Source of the DNA: Lamellibrachia satsuma
Lineage: Eukaryota; Annelida; Polychaeta; Sabellida; Siboglinidae
Reading direction: 5' to 3'
Length of the DNA stretch: 64,000 nucleotides
Assembly: GCA_033239005.1 (NCBI GenBank)
Contig: BSQZ01000037.1
Coordinates: 4,524,001 to 4,588,000, forward strand
Below, in pieces: positions 25,701 to 39,477 of the stretch. The notes below the pieces were generated by a model. The model searched no databases, was not told where the DNA came from, and was given only the letters and a program-made list of their open reading frames with translations. A program made the position numbers and the translations under genes. The stretch's first letter is position 1. Every line of letters starts with the position of its first letter.

Positions 25701-28700
25701 GTTGTCCTTTTCCATGTCTCTTTATCAGCTACTATGAACAACATATAAACATTACTTCGTGTTGAAGTGCAGGACATTATTTCATGAAACAGTGAAATAT
25801 GAATGTTGATGTGCCAAACCTTCAGTATATTGTGAACCAGTTTTTACACAGTGAACTATAAATATTGTTGCATTATGCATGCAGAAAATGTCAAAGCTCT
25901 CTTAATGTTTAATAAATTGTGTTATTTTTATGCAATGTTATTGTGATTAAAAAAAATTATTTTGACATGCAACAATATATTGTTCTTTAAAATTCATGCA
26001 AATTACTTATGGCTGGAATAGGTAATTTATCAACATAAATCGGTCAATGGAGGTCAAATAATCAGGTCACTAAGGTCAATATTATGGTCAACAATTACAG
26101 CCTCTATTTACTTGATAGCATCCCAATCCAGACTTAATTAAAAATAAATAGGCCATTAAGTCACGTAATTAGGTCAAAGGTTAAGTTGTAATTAATTAGT
26201 CCATTAATGGGTATTAAGGTCAATGTATACATAAATCCTCCCTTACACCCCTCCTTGGGCCCACATATACATAATAACTTAATTAGGCCATTTTTCAATA
26301 TAAATAGGCCATCGTAGGTCAAGGTCAAACAAGTGGGTCATCGCAAGGTCACTCATTATTAGGTCAACGTCTTAAGTTCTTCTAACTTTTTATTCCACTT
26401 CAATATAGGTTTCAGTCAAACTGGCATTAAATAAGGAACACTTTATTTACAGACATGAAAATTTGTGTTTATAAATATCACAATATGACTGCATACTCAC
26501 TGCAAGTTTGTAAAATTTACCTAAAAATCAGAAGCGTTGAATGTTTTATGTTCTCACTTGTGTACATGTTTTGTATATATTTGTTTTCTAAGTGAAAACG
26601 ATGGACAGCAAAGAAGTGTACTGTTCAATTATGTTATCTAATACTTACATTGTTTGATTTTATTTTTAGAAACCACTTGTGCTGATACAGAGATGCCACT
26701 GGATAAAACAACACTTCATAATGGTGCCTCAAACAAGAACGTCAGTGACACCGTGGTAAATGACAATTGTGTCACAGCTGACAGTGACATGACCTCTAAC
26801 CACACAAAAGACATATCAAGCAATGATGAAAAGAGGGAAACAAAGACAAAAAGAAGAGAACGCAATAAAGAAGACGGTGGTGGAGACAAGAAGCCACCCG
26901 TCAAGGAATTCACTGAATTAGACAAATACTGGAAAGTGGTGGAGGATAATCCCAGTGACTTTACTGGCTGGACATACCTACTGCAGTATGTAGAACAAGA
27001 AGTACGTAGCTTAAATGTTAAAACTCCATCCTCAGCTGATTTACCCTATTTTTAATCCGGTTCATTGATGTCCTAATACGGTTGTATGTATTCGACCTGT
27101 TAAGCATACATGCCCTAATTAACGTACACCCTCTTTTTCAAGCACGCTGTATGCTTACTATGTCAAATACGGTATTTCTGTTTGATACTCGGACTGGGTT
27201 CTGGCTAAACTGTCCTAGTGTAGGGCTAGGCTGTTCTAGCGTAGCGCTAGACTGTCCTAGCGTAGCTTTGCGTACTTTGCAATAGAGCCACAAATGTAGA
27301 TCTGTGTCCTATGACAATTTGTTTTTGTCATCGTTGTGGCTTGAATTTGTCTGACATTTTACTTAGCACATTAAATAAATTTAGTTATGTTGTTTTATTG
27401 GATAATTTTTCAATTAAGTGTTATGTATATTTACCATAATAAGGTTAGTCAAACTTGGATTAGATGCCCTAGATCTACTATATTATATTAAATGGTTGTT
27501 GGTGCATTTTGATAAAATTATGACACTGTTGTTTTTACATAAACTGACTCATCAGCTGTGCTCTTGTGACATGATAAAATGCCTGCTGTTGTCTTTAGAG
27601 AAACATGGAGACAGTGCGCAAGGCTTTTGATGCATTCTTTGTCCACTACCCCTACTGCTACGGCTACTGGAAGAAGTATGCCGATCTCGAGAAGGAACCA
27701 GACAAAGTGGAACAGGTGAGCAACTTGATTATATGGTGTTCATCTTCTTCGATTTTGCTCATGTTTGAAGCTGGCAGAGATCTGAAAGCACAATGTGTTT
27801 CCTTCTATTAACATTATCGATGAGTTTTGACAGTTTGCAATAAAAAGCGACATTCGTTTTACTTTTGTGGAACATTCTGGATTGTAAATTTTCTGGATTG
27901 TTATCGCTTAACATTTTTTAATGATTTTGTCATTACCGGCTGGAAAGTGATGACTTTCAGATCTTTGTACAGCTAAGACTGATTTTGTGTTTCCTTATGT
28001 GAAGTTTACAACTTTGCACATATTCTTGCTGCTATTTTCTTGCTCACAGAGGGCTGCAGCTGAGTACGTTTATGCCCGGATCTAAGGGGTTGTCGATTTG
28101 TTTTCAAAATGTGCCACTGAACATTTCGAAACATGACCTGAATGTTGTATTTGATTGGTGGTTGACTTCTCCGTGACTGCAGACAGCGTCAAGGCGACGA
28201 AGGAGTGCGGCCACGCCACACGCAATCATAGAGTTGGTTAACGTCGCGCTCGGGAGTGAACGGTAATGCCAACGTTATGGCTTCTATCCTTACCTATCTC
28301 TTGAGATTTCCGGTGTAGAATTTTACGAACGTTGCAGGAGGAAATACCGATGTGTGCAGCCATAATGGATGGCCTTCGTTTTGTGAATCACGCAGGTGTT
28401 CGAGCATGGGGTCAAGGCCGTGGCACTGAGCATCGACCTCTGGGTTCACTACCTGACATTTGCCGCCAACAAGTATAACAGTCATGCCGACAAGATCTCC
28501 ATTCTACGAGAGTGAGTATCGGGGTTGTAGTATTTGTCTAGTACATGTAAGTCCTTATTTGGAAAAACATTTTGTTTGAAGGCTGGTGGTGCTTCATTTT
28601 CAAGAAAAGCTGGTGTATATACTTCTGAAGCTGCTTCTGTAGTTTGATTTTTAACTCATCTCGCTTCAGACTTGTTTGCCAAAAGATCAAACCTATCCAA

Positions 28701-31700
28701 TGTCGATATATGTGCAAATGTGTTATTTAGTTTTGATTAAATCATCGGGTAAACTATTAAATTAACTTCGGTTCGACCGAACTGAAGTTCTGCAAAAACA
28801 AAGTGAATTATTTTGAAGATTTTAACAAAAGTATGCGCTCTTGTTAAAACTCCATCCTAAACTGGTTATGTTTAAAAGTATGCACTCTTGTTAAATCTTC
28901 ATTCTAAACTGATTAAGAATAAAAGTATGCACTCTTGTTAAATTTTCATCCTAAACTGATTAAGTATAAATGTATGCACTCTTGTTAAAACTCCATCCTA
29001 AACTGATTAACTTTTAAAGTATGCACTCTTGTTAAATCTTCATCCTAAACTGATTAAGTATAAATGTATGCACTCTTGTTAAAACTCCATCCTAAACTGA
29101 TTAAGTTTTAAAGTATGCACTCTTGTTAAGTCTTCATCCTAAACTGATTAAGTATAAAAGTATGCACTCTTGTTAAATCTTCATCCTAAACTGATTAAGT
29201 ATAAATGTATGCACTCTGATTTTACCCTAGCCTGGAGAAACTTTAAACAGGTTCCCAATTAATTCACCAGAAGCGCCCCTATTATGACTCATGTATGAAC
29301 TACCATGTTATCCCGTCCTGTGACTGTGGACGGGCATTTTTGCTAGTATATATAAAAGTGGCGCCACACGGCACCAAGACTATTAACATGACCGATTATT
29401 ATTTAAGGTGACACGTGTGGCTGGATTTCGTCAAATTTGGTCAATAATAGTGATTTTGGGTTGTTTACATATTTGCGTAGAACAATTATTCAACTTGCCT
29501 TGTGTACACATTGTTGTTACGAAATAAAACATTTGATGTAATAAAACATCGTTTTTGTGGCATGCCCCATCGTCCCAAAATCTTTGTTTTAGTGAAATGA
29601 TGCGTGTAATGCGGCTTGGTTACATTTTTTCTAGCGATGTTTATACGTCGCCAAGCCGCTAAATTCCAACATGGCGCATACCGTAAGAAAGCGTCACTTT
29701 CGCACTGTCTCATGGGAGTAATCTTTTATAAAGATCTCCGACCATATCCGAGTTATCCCGACTACATATGAGCACCTCCCGCCAACCCAAGCCAACGAAG
29801 ACTCCGACAATCGGCTTCTTATTGGCCGGCGAGAATCACGTGGTGCGTAACAACGACATGATTGGCTACAGCGCTCGCTTCCGCATAAATTATGCTCCGC
29901 ATAAATTAATTCGTTCTACGACTTTCCACGCGTTCTCTCACGATTATTTACGAAAGCAGCAGTATGGCAGATAAAAGAAAGAAAGGGAAGGAGTTTTATG
30001 GTGTTGGGAAGATCCAGCGACGCAGACAGTTGCAGCTGGCTCGTGCTTCAAAACGAAAAGCGTCGGAAAGTGGCATTTCATCAGCCAATGTTGGTGAAAG
30101 TTCCGTGTCGTCGTCGGAGACAATGGCAGCAGAGGTATAATACAGTTTTTATGTATACATAAAATTAATTTGTAAATACGTTCAATTGTGCAACACTAAA
30201 TAATTAAATGTATTCAGCGTTACTGACAACTGACAATGCTGGGTGCACAATGCTATTAGTATTACTGTTACTGTTAGCAGCTATTCATCTACGCCCCCCC
30301 CTGGGCCCTGCCAACTAAGAACTGAAATAATAATGGCACTAATGAACGTGTATATCAATCTATTTACTTAGAATTGAGAAAGCAGTAGTTTATTGTTATG
30401 TTATACGGTAATTTCATAACTCAGACACAATCATAAATGGCCAACCAAAAATACTTTTTCTACCTATTTTGTTGGTGTCATCCAACATATAGGCTAGTGA
30501 TGTTTTGAACTCAAGTTGAAATCTAATAAATGAATTGTTCATCCCACAGGTGCCATCAACTACACAGACATCGACTTCTGCAACTCAGAAGAAGTTCAAC
30601 TACAAGCGTCTTCTCTGTGAGATGGCGATACCCGGTGACGATGAGCCTGAGGAGTCAGCTACTGAGAACGATGACAGTGTTCGTGACACCCTCTCTACGG
30701 TCATTGTTCATGTCTCCAAACTTACTGAGCTGGTAAAGATGCTGCTGTGTCCGTCCTGTCAGTGCGCCACTCTTGCTGTACGTGCCATCAACCGCACGCT
30801 GGGGTTAGTTTGCAAGTTGGAGACATACTGTGTGACATGTGATGAAGTCATCAACAGCACACATTCGTCAGATCGCATCGGCGGTACTGCTGGAAACCTG
30901 CCATTTGTGGTGACATGGTCTGTCGTGTCAGCATCGATGGACATGGGTGTCGGTTACAGTGGAATCGTGAAACTGTGCCAATACCTTGACATGAAAGCCA
31001 TCACCCACACCTCGTTTGCCACCCACAGGAAGGCCATCACGAATGCCAGCATGGTGACCAACATCCTCTCCGACACTGCGAAGGTTGTCCGATGTGTGTA
31101 TGCCGACGCCGACCCATCACTCGCTGATGCCGAGGTGATCGATTTGACCGTCAGTTATGACGGCTCATGGATGAAGCGCGGTCACACTTCTGCCTACGGG
31201 ATTGGATGCGTGATCGACACGGTTACTGGACTGGTCCTCGATCTGACTGTGTTATCTTCCTACTGCCAGGCCTGTTCGTGTGCCAAGGCAAGGTTTGGAG
31301 GCTCCGACACGGCCGAGTTCCAGGCGTGGCTTTGAAGCCACAACGACTGCAATCGGAACTACGATGGGTTAGCAGGTGGGATGGAGGTGACAGCTGCTGA
31401 GATCTTGTTGAACCGATCACTTGAGAAAGGGTTCCGATACACCACCATGGTCTCGGACGGTGACGCAAGGACATTCAAGCATTTGTGCGAGCTGAATGTG
31501 TATGGGGAAGACGTTAGCCTGACAAAAGAGGAATGTATCAACCACATCGCGAAACGGCTGGGTACGGCACTGAGGAAGCTATCTACGCAGACGAAGAAGG
31601 CTGGCGTCACACTCGGTGGACGAGGGCGTGGGAAATTAACACTGGCCACGATCACGAAACTGATAGCATATTATGGCAAGGCAATCCGTGCTCATCCCGA

Positions 31701-34700
31701 GAAGCTTGACGAGATGCAGGCTGCCGTCTTCGCAACATTTTACCATGCATCATCAACAGACGAAAAGCCAGAACACGACCGCTTTCCAAAGGGCAAAGAT
31801 AGTTGGTGCTTTTTCCAGCGAGCACTGGCCGAGGGGAAAGAGCCGGGAGACCACCGCTCCAACGTCGGCACGCCGCTCTCACCAGAGGTAGCCGTACACG
31901 TGAAAGAGGTGTACGAGCGTCTTGGCCACGCGAACCTCCTCAAACGCTGTCTCAAGGGGGAGACGCAGAATGCCAACGAATCGCTTCACTCAATGGTGTG
32001 GGCCAAGTGCCCCAAGACCGGCTTCGTGGGGATTCAGCGGGTGTTGTTTGCCACATGCTGCGCTGTCGGCGAATTCAACAGTGGGGCGCAGACAACAGTT
32101 GAACAGTTGTATAGTGCCATGGGCATGGCTACTGGCCAGCAGCTGATAGCCTCAGCTGAGAAAGCCGACCGCAAGAAGCTGCACGCACAAACTGTACCGT
32201 GTTGTAGATACTACCAGTAGTGCAGCGGACTATGGACCGGGTGCATTTTAGAACGTGGACAATGACGCTGTGGACATACCAGCTGTTATGTGTAGTCTTT
32301 CAGTCTTATAATATTTGTCCTTTATTAGATATTGTGACTGTCAACAAAGTAATACACTTATTTTTAATATCTTTTTCCAACTACAAACGTTTTGCACAAT
32401 GTGATCAAATGAATCTGTTCTGTTATTTCTCAACTGATGTGCTTGAAACTTCACGTAGTACATGGTGATAGTATAGTCTAGGAGAAGCATCAGCATTTCA
32501 AGAAATCTGATCAAGTATTTACTTATTCGGTATGCTACATCAAGGGACGTTTTTTCGCGTGTATGTAGCATTGGCAACATTTACATTATATGTTATTCCT
32601 CATTGAATTATGTGGCTTATGTTGCAAATTACCTGAGAGACAGTTCAGTTAGTTAGTTGTGTGAAGTGTTATAGTCTTACATGTTCTATATCGTACATGG
32701 AATGTGTCAACAAAGTATGCACATACTTTGAATGCCGTTTTCTCAATTATACATTTTTCGGACAAACTGTGTATTCACCGGACTTTTTCTCAGCTATTTC
32801 TCAACAGATATGCTTGAAACTTCACGTACTACAAGGTGATAGTATTCTATAGGCAGTGACAGCAGCATTTTTATGAAATCCATCATAGTATTGTTGCAAT
32901 ATTCCATGGGCATAAGCTATTGCCAATAATTCTGGTATGAAATAGACCCATGTTGTAAAAAAATGATTATGCCTAAAAAAATCCTGTGAAAAACGTATAT
33001 GTAAATACAAGATGGCGGCCATACGGGGGGGTACAGAACCCTTAAAAATCTGAAAAAAATACACAGAGCATTTTTTTTAGCATAATTCACCATCACTCAC
33101 CAGTTTCAGCCCTCTAAGTTAAGAAATAAGAAAAACTGATCTGAGAGTGTGATGTCGCCTTAAGTGTAGAATGACCGTTCAGTTACATGTTGAGCGTCTA
33201 CATGGTTGATAAAAAATAAAATGAATGCTATTGATATCGCTTGGTTTGGCAACATTTCTTACAATGTCAAACGTGTCACAAACACGATTTATGATTAACA
33301 TAAATGCGATATAGCCAGGACAACACTTCTGAGATGTTTATTAATGTTACATTTATTTTTGCTGGGTCTAAAGTATTGCAGCTCCATAAATATTTCAAGT
33401 AGCCATGCAGGCCACCCTAGTGAAAAATTGAAGTCGCCTGAAGTAATTTTTGGGTTCCATTGGCGACTGCTAAATCTCACCCTGCTGCCTGCTGAACTTG
33501 TTCTGGTAGGCACCCCCGACAGCGTTCGTTTGCTATCTTTAAATAAGTCAATCATGTAAAAAGAGGTCACCGGTTCAACAGGATGATGATGTAAGCGCAT
33601 GTAATCGCGATCTTAGATACAATTACTTTGAACTAATGTTTGCGGAGTGTTTTTGAAAAGTGCATCGAACTGAGTTTGTCAAATTAGTGTTGAACAAGAT
33701 TTAACAAGATTTGCCATCCAAGCCAAAGGCCCAGATGGCAAGTGGACAAGGAAGCCGTTGGCTTATTGAGAGTCCAACAATGTTCATCTACTTATAACCC
33801 GCCCTCCTGAGATATGAGTCAACCTTGTTTTTAAATATATTCACGCTGCTAGCAGTTACACAATCTGTAGACAGTTTGTTCCATTCATTTTCCTGATGTC
33901 CAATCTACATTGATCCTTTACTAATTTTACCTCATGTCCTCTAGTTCTGCTATCCTTCTTGTGTGAGAAAAACATATTTCTATCAATATTTTCATACCCA
34001 TTCAGTATCTTAAAAACTTCAATCTGGTCTCCTCTAAACCTCCTTGTCTCTAGAGTTGTTAAACCACATTCTTTCAGGCGTCCTTCATAACTAAGGTCCC
34101 TCAGTTCTGGAATCATTTTAGTTGCTCTCCTTTGTATGCGTTCAAGTGTATCTATACCCTTCTTACAATATGGTCTCCATGCTTGTATAGAGTATTCTAA
34201 ATGAAGTCTAACTATTGCTTTATACAGAGGTATAATTAACTTTTTCCCTTGTATGTTATGTTTCTTCTAATCAATCCAAGAATTTGATTACCCTTCGAAG
34301 CTGCAATACCACACTGCTCTGAAACTTTCATATCAGCGGTTATTGTAACTCCTAAGTCCTTTTCTTTTACAGTAGTACCCAGAACAGTATCTCCCATTTT
34401 ACAGTTTACATTCAAGTTCCCATGTCCTGTATGTAGTCATTTACATTTCCCAAAATTGAACAACATCTGCCATTTCTCAGACCATTTCACTAATCTGACT
34501 AGATCGTTTTGTAAATGTTGTTTATCACCATCAGTATTAACCTTTCTAAACAGTTTGACAGTGACTTGGCGTTTAACGATTCGATTGAGATGTTTTGGGG
34601 TTGTTTCCTGTCAATTTGGGTTTCAATGTCAACAGTATCAATTATACCCACTGTAATGCTCCAACCGCCCGATGGCGTCATATTTCACGGATTATCTGGC

Positions 34701-37700
34701 CATGTTGGTCGTGACACAGTCTATCGACAATTTGAGTGTTTTTTGTTTATTTTAGCTGTATTTTGCAAGTATGATCGTACTGCTGTGGCCTATAAGCACA
34801 TATTTGTGAAAGAGTTTTGCTATCCTTTGAGTGTTGCCGTGACACTGGTTTTATATAATGTTTAATTGAAACAAAAACGTTCCAGTCAGCCATCTTGAAA
34901 ATTGTGACACTGGTTTTATATAATGTTTAATTGAAACAAAAACATTCCCGTCAGCCATCTTGAAAATTTTTATTTTTATTAATGTTGTCATTGAAAAAAT
35001 TTTATATTTGAAAAGTAACCATTAGTTAACCATTAACTTCTATCTATATATCAGCCGTATTGTCCCGTGGTTTGCGAAGGCCTCAGCATGTTGTTTCCAA
35101 GTTTGCCTATCTTGTGCTGTTCTCGGTGCATTAACTTAATGTACTAAAAATTAATTAATTGTAACACAACAATTGTAACAGTATATTTTATTCATACATT
35201 CATTTCTGTGTACAGTGTAATTAATTTGAAATCACACATCAGTTGTCGAGATATCATTTTAATGCAAGCAACGTGCGACATCCACTACAATCGAGGAGCC
35301 TGGTTCAAAGATGCACTTGGTCCATTTTTAAAACAAATGAGATAATGTTTGATCCCTATTGTCCAGCTGTATATCTTCCATGTTGGCTTGATAGGTTTTC
35401 CAATCTGGGCTCAGTCCATGTGTGTAAAGCCTGCTAAGTTGGCAGATTTTTCCAAAACTAGTTGAGTCTATCCAAGATAGTCTTGCAAAACACACTCGAT
35501 TGTTGGTATGTGCAGTGCCGGGAACGCAAAATTCCCTTTATCTGGACGTTTGGGGCAGTGTTTATATAGAGGTCCAGCTGTAGTACAGGACCCACCATTT
35601 CACCACCTAAGTCCACCATACACTTTGCACCCCCAGCACCAGACCCCTCCATCCCATCATAACCACCATCAACCCATCATCACCACCACCAAAATTTCAC
35701 CAAGTTTGAAATTTGTGAGTTTTCAGCGTTTCAATTTTTACTTCAATTAATGTATGACCAAACATTTACTGATCTAATAGTTTGATTTCACAAAAAAACT
35801 ACATACACAAGTTGCACTAACGAGCAAGCATGTTGCAGTGGATACTGGGTAGTTTGATTTTTCACCAAATTAATGTAAAATGAGACTAGCAAAAAATCGA
35901 ATTGAGGAGGAACATTTAACAAGCTATTCACCCAGTGAGTCACACTACAGGTTTGAACGTCAACATGCCTGATTCGTCAAGTGCTAAATGAATTACAGAG
36001 CCCACTTTAAAAAGTGGTGCTTATAACTTTGGAAGGATTTAACAAGATTTAACAAGATTTAACAAGATTTAACAAGATTTGCCATCCAAGCCAAAGGCCC
36101 AGATGGCAAGTGGACAAGGAAGCCATTGGCTTATCGAGAGTCCAACAATGTTCACCTACTTATAACCCGCCCTCCTGATATATGTGTCAACCTTGTTTTT
36201 AAACATTAAGGAGCACATGGTGGAAGGGGCACATGGTGGAAGGGGCACATGGCCTCGTGTAATGAAGAGCGACACTGAGTAATGTGTGTCGGTGTTGTTG
36301 CAGTCTGTTTGAGCGGGCTCTCACAGCTGCTGGCCTGGACTTCCGGTCGGACAAGCTCTGGGAGATGTACATAAAGTGGGAGGTGGACAACGGCAATCTA
36401 CATCGGGTGACTGCGTTGTATGACCGCCTACTCGCCATTCCCACGCAGCTCTACAGACATCACTTCGACTGGTCTGTTATTCTAGTCATTCCTTATTTTC
36501 TCATTCTAGATCAACTTATTTTTAACCTATGCCCAAGAGTAAAACTGTAATGCCAGTCATCTTTGCATTTTGATTAATAAGGAATGTCTCCAGTAATATC
36601 CACCCAACAAACATACTTTAAATATATTTGGTATTCCATAGTGAAGGTTTTTATTTTATTAAAAGTGCTTAATACAGTTAAATATTGCTAGTTGACCTGA
36701 CCAGTAGGTAGGATGTAAGATGTTTCTAGTTGAATGATGACTGTGATGTTATGCTAGATCCAAGAACTCTGAAATGTTGTCTTGGTGAAGTAGACTTGTA
36801 AAGTGATCCTGAAGAACATTGGCCACATTTAAACCTTGGTGTTAAAAGTTAAAGGTACCCTCTCAATAAATTTTTTTCAGTAGTCTTGTTTCAGACTCAT
36901 TTGCTAAATTTTTATCTGTTCGATGACTTCATCAAAGCTAAATAGCACATTATGGCCAAACAAGCTAGCACGTTGTAGTTGATATTTGATAGGTTAGATT
37001 TTGTTGGCTAAATTAGGCTGAAACGAGACGAGCAGAAAATGGAAGTGCGAAGGCAGCTTTAAGCTTGATGTGGCCAGGAATCTGAGAATGTCTTCAGGTC
37101 CCACCTACATCTCTCGCTGTGTTTCACATGACTTTGCTCAACCAATGCACTTAGTTTCTGCGGTCTCAGTTTCACAGAGTTCATCAACAATCACCACCCG
37201 AAGGATGTGCTCGACGTCGACGAGTTCCTTCGACTTCGCAATCAGGTGTTTGTGAGCAAGTCTGCGCTCCAGACAGATGTCACGGCAGACGACGATGACA
37301 CAGACTCACCCCTGGGGGGTGTGGAAGAACCACCCCCAGGACTGGATGCCCCCCCTGGGGAGGAACCCCCACCCGGCACCACAGAAACAGCCTCCAAGGT
37401 TAGGGCAGTTTCGAGATTTGTTGTCATGTTTATTTTGTAATTCTATGATGTATGTTTTTTAATGGTGTAAAATCTGATAGCTTTTATCATAAAATTATAT
37501 ATAGTATAAACTGTATCTATTCTAACATCCTGGTTGTCAACAGTATCTTGATGAACCACTATTTCTTCATATAATTTGACCATTATTTTGTTACATTTGA
37601 ATGTTTCGACTTGAATTTTTCAACTTGAATGTCATGCCTACATTGTGTGTTGAACGGTAAGGTCGATATTCATAAACAGACAACAGTCAAATTATATTTA

Positions 37701-39409
37701 AAAATGATGGTTCATTAAAACACACTTGGGGCGTCAAGATGTTGGAATAGATATAGTTTATACTATATAAGATATTGGAATAGATATAGTTTATACTATA
37801 TAAGATATTGGAATAGATATAGTGTATACTATAAAAGATGTTGGAATAGATATAGTTTATACTATATAAGATGTCGGAATAGATATAGTTTATGCAATCA
37901 ACAACACAACACAGATATAGAGATATGAAAAGGCCAAATGAATGACGTTTATTGTGGGGATTAAGGGTAAGCCCACTTTCAAAGAATTGTAAAACAAAGA
38001 AATGTGGGCTCCACAACCCAACGCCAGGCTGACTACGCCCCATGCGAGCCTCCTGGACGTCGGGTTCAATAGAGCCCACATTTCACCACAAAGCAGTAGC
38101 AGTATTCCTAGAACAAATAAAAGAAACAATGGCATTACTATTGTCATGGAACACCCTTAAACCAAATAGCATAATGCCCTACATGCTATCATGCAGTCTA
38201 TGAATACAACTACCTGCTTAAAAATACACTAGCTCTAACTGGAATAACTACAAAGGTGAGGCCAATTCGCTACACGAACAGTTCTAAAATCCAAGGTGGA
38301 AGGGAAGCGAGCTGCGTCCCAGCGTTAAAACCAGTGAACACTTCTGGGAAAGCCAAAACTCCCATGTCCACTATCGGAATCAAAAAATGGGAAAGCTTGG
38401 AGACATGAACACCCCACTTCCACCAAAGATGTACAATTGCTGCTAACAATTAAACACACAACAGGGAGAAAGATGGGGAGGAGGGTGGGACAAATTTTCA
38501 AAGCGCATCCACTCCGTATGCTTTCACAAAATGAAGTGGCTAGTCCAAGTTTGAAATCTGTAGCGTCGCGCAGCTGGTGCGCGCTGATTGGTTCAAAATA
38601 TGGAGGCAGGCAAAGTGGGTCACAGAGTGTGTCACCCAAATCTGCTGGATTAGCATAACAGAAGAAATTAGCAATGAACCAATCATTAATTGTATGTGGT
38701 ATTGCTTGCATAAAAACCCATATGCAACATTGTCTGTGCCAATGTCGCATACTCTCATTTATGCAATCAACAACACAACACAGATATAGAGATATGAAAA
38801 GGCCAAATGAATGATGTTTATTGTGGGGATTAAGGGTAAGAATTGTAAAACAAAGAAATGTGGGCTCCACAACCCAACGCCAGGCTGACTACGCCCCATG
38901 CGAGCCTCCTGGACGTCGGGTTCAATAGAGCCCACATTTCACCACAAAGCAGTAGCAGTATTCCTAGAACAAATAAAAGAAACAATGGCATTACTATTGT
39001 CATGGAACACCCTTAAACCAAATAGCATAATGCCCTACATGCTATCACGCAGTCTATGAATACAACTACCTGCTTAAAAATACACTAGCTCTAACTGGAA
39101 TAACTACAAAGGTGGGGCCAATTCGCCACCGGTCACCGACACGTGACCACCCCACCAACCTCATTTATGCTATACAAGATGTCGGAATAGATATAGTTTA
39201 TACTATATAAGATGTCGGAATAGATATAGTTTATGCTATATAAGATATTGGAATAGATATAGTTTATACTATATAAGATGTCAGAATAGATATAGTGTAT
39301 ATTATATAAGATGATTTTATGATAAAATGATCAGATTTTGTACCTCTCCTACACCAATGGAATAAAATGCAGTATAAATGTATTGTTGAGGAAAAACTAG
39401 CCATATGTG

Positions 39410-39477
<68 letters not shown>

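Noticed and set aside
31333..31335. In-frame TGA in the transposase read as selenocysteine
   Set aside because: No known selenoprotein of this family and no SECIS-like hairpin noticed downstream; a nonsense mutation is the simple reading.
37179..37398. Alternative start of PRPF39 exon 6 at the later AG (TTCACAG)
   Set aside because: Joined to exon 5 it makes a stop codon or shifts the frame; the AG at 37168-37169 keeps frame and matches the family spacing exactly.
37999..38090. tRNA-like fold in the 0.88-kb element (7-bp acceptor-like stem and GGTTCAA)
   Set aside because: The putative T-arm does not pair and no D-arm or anticodon arm can be drawn; only the outer stem is real.
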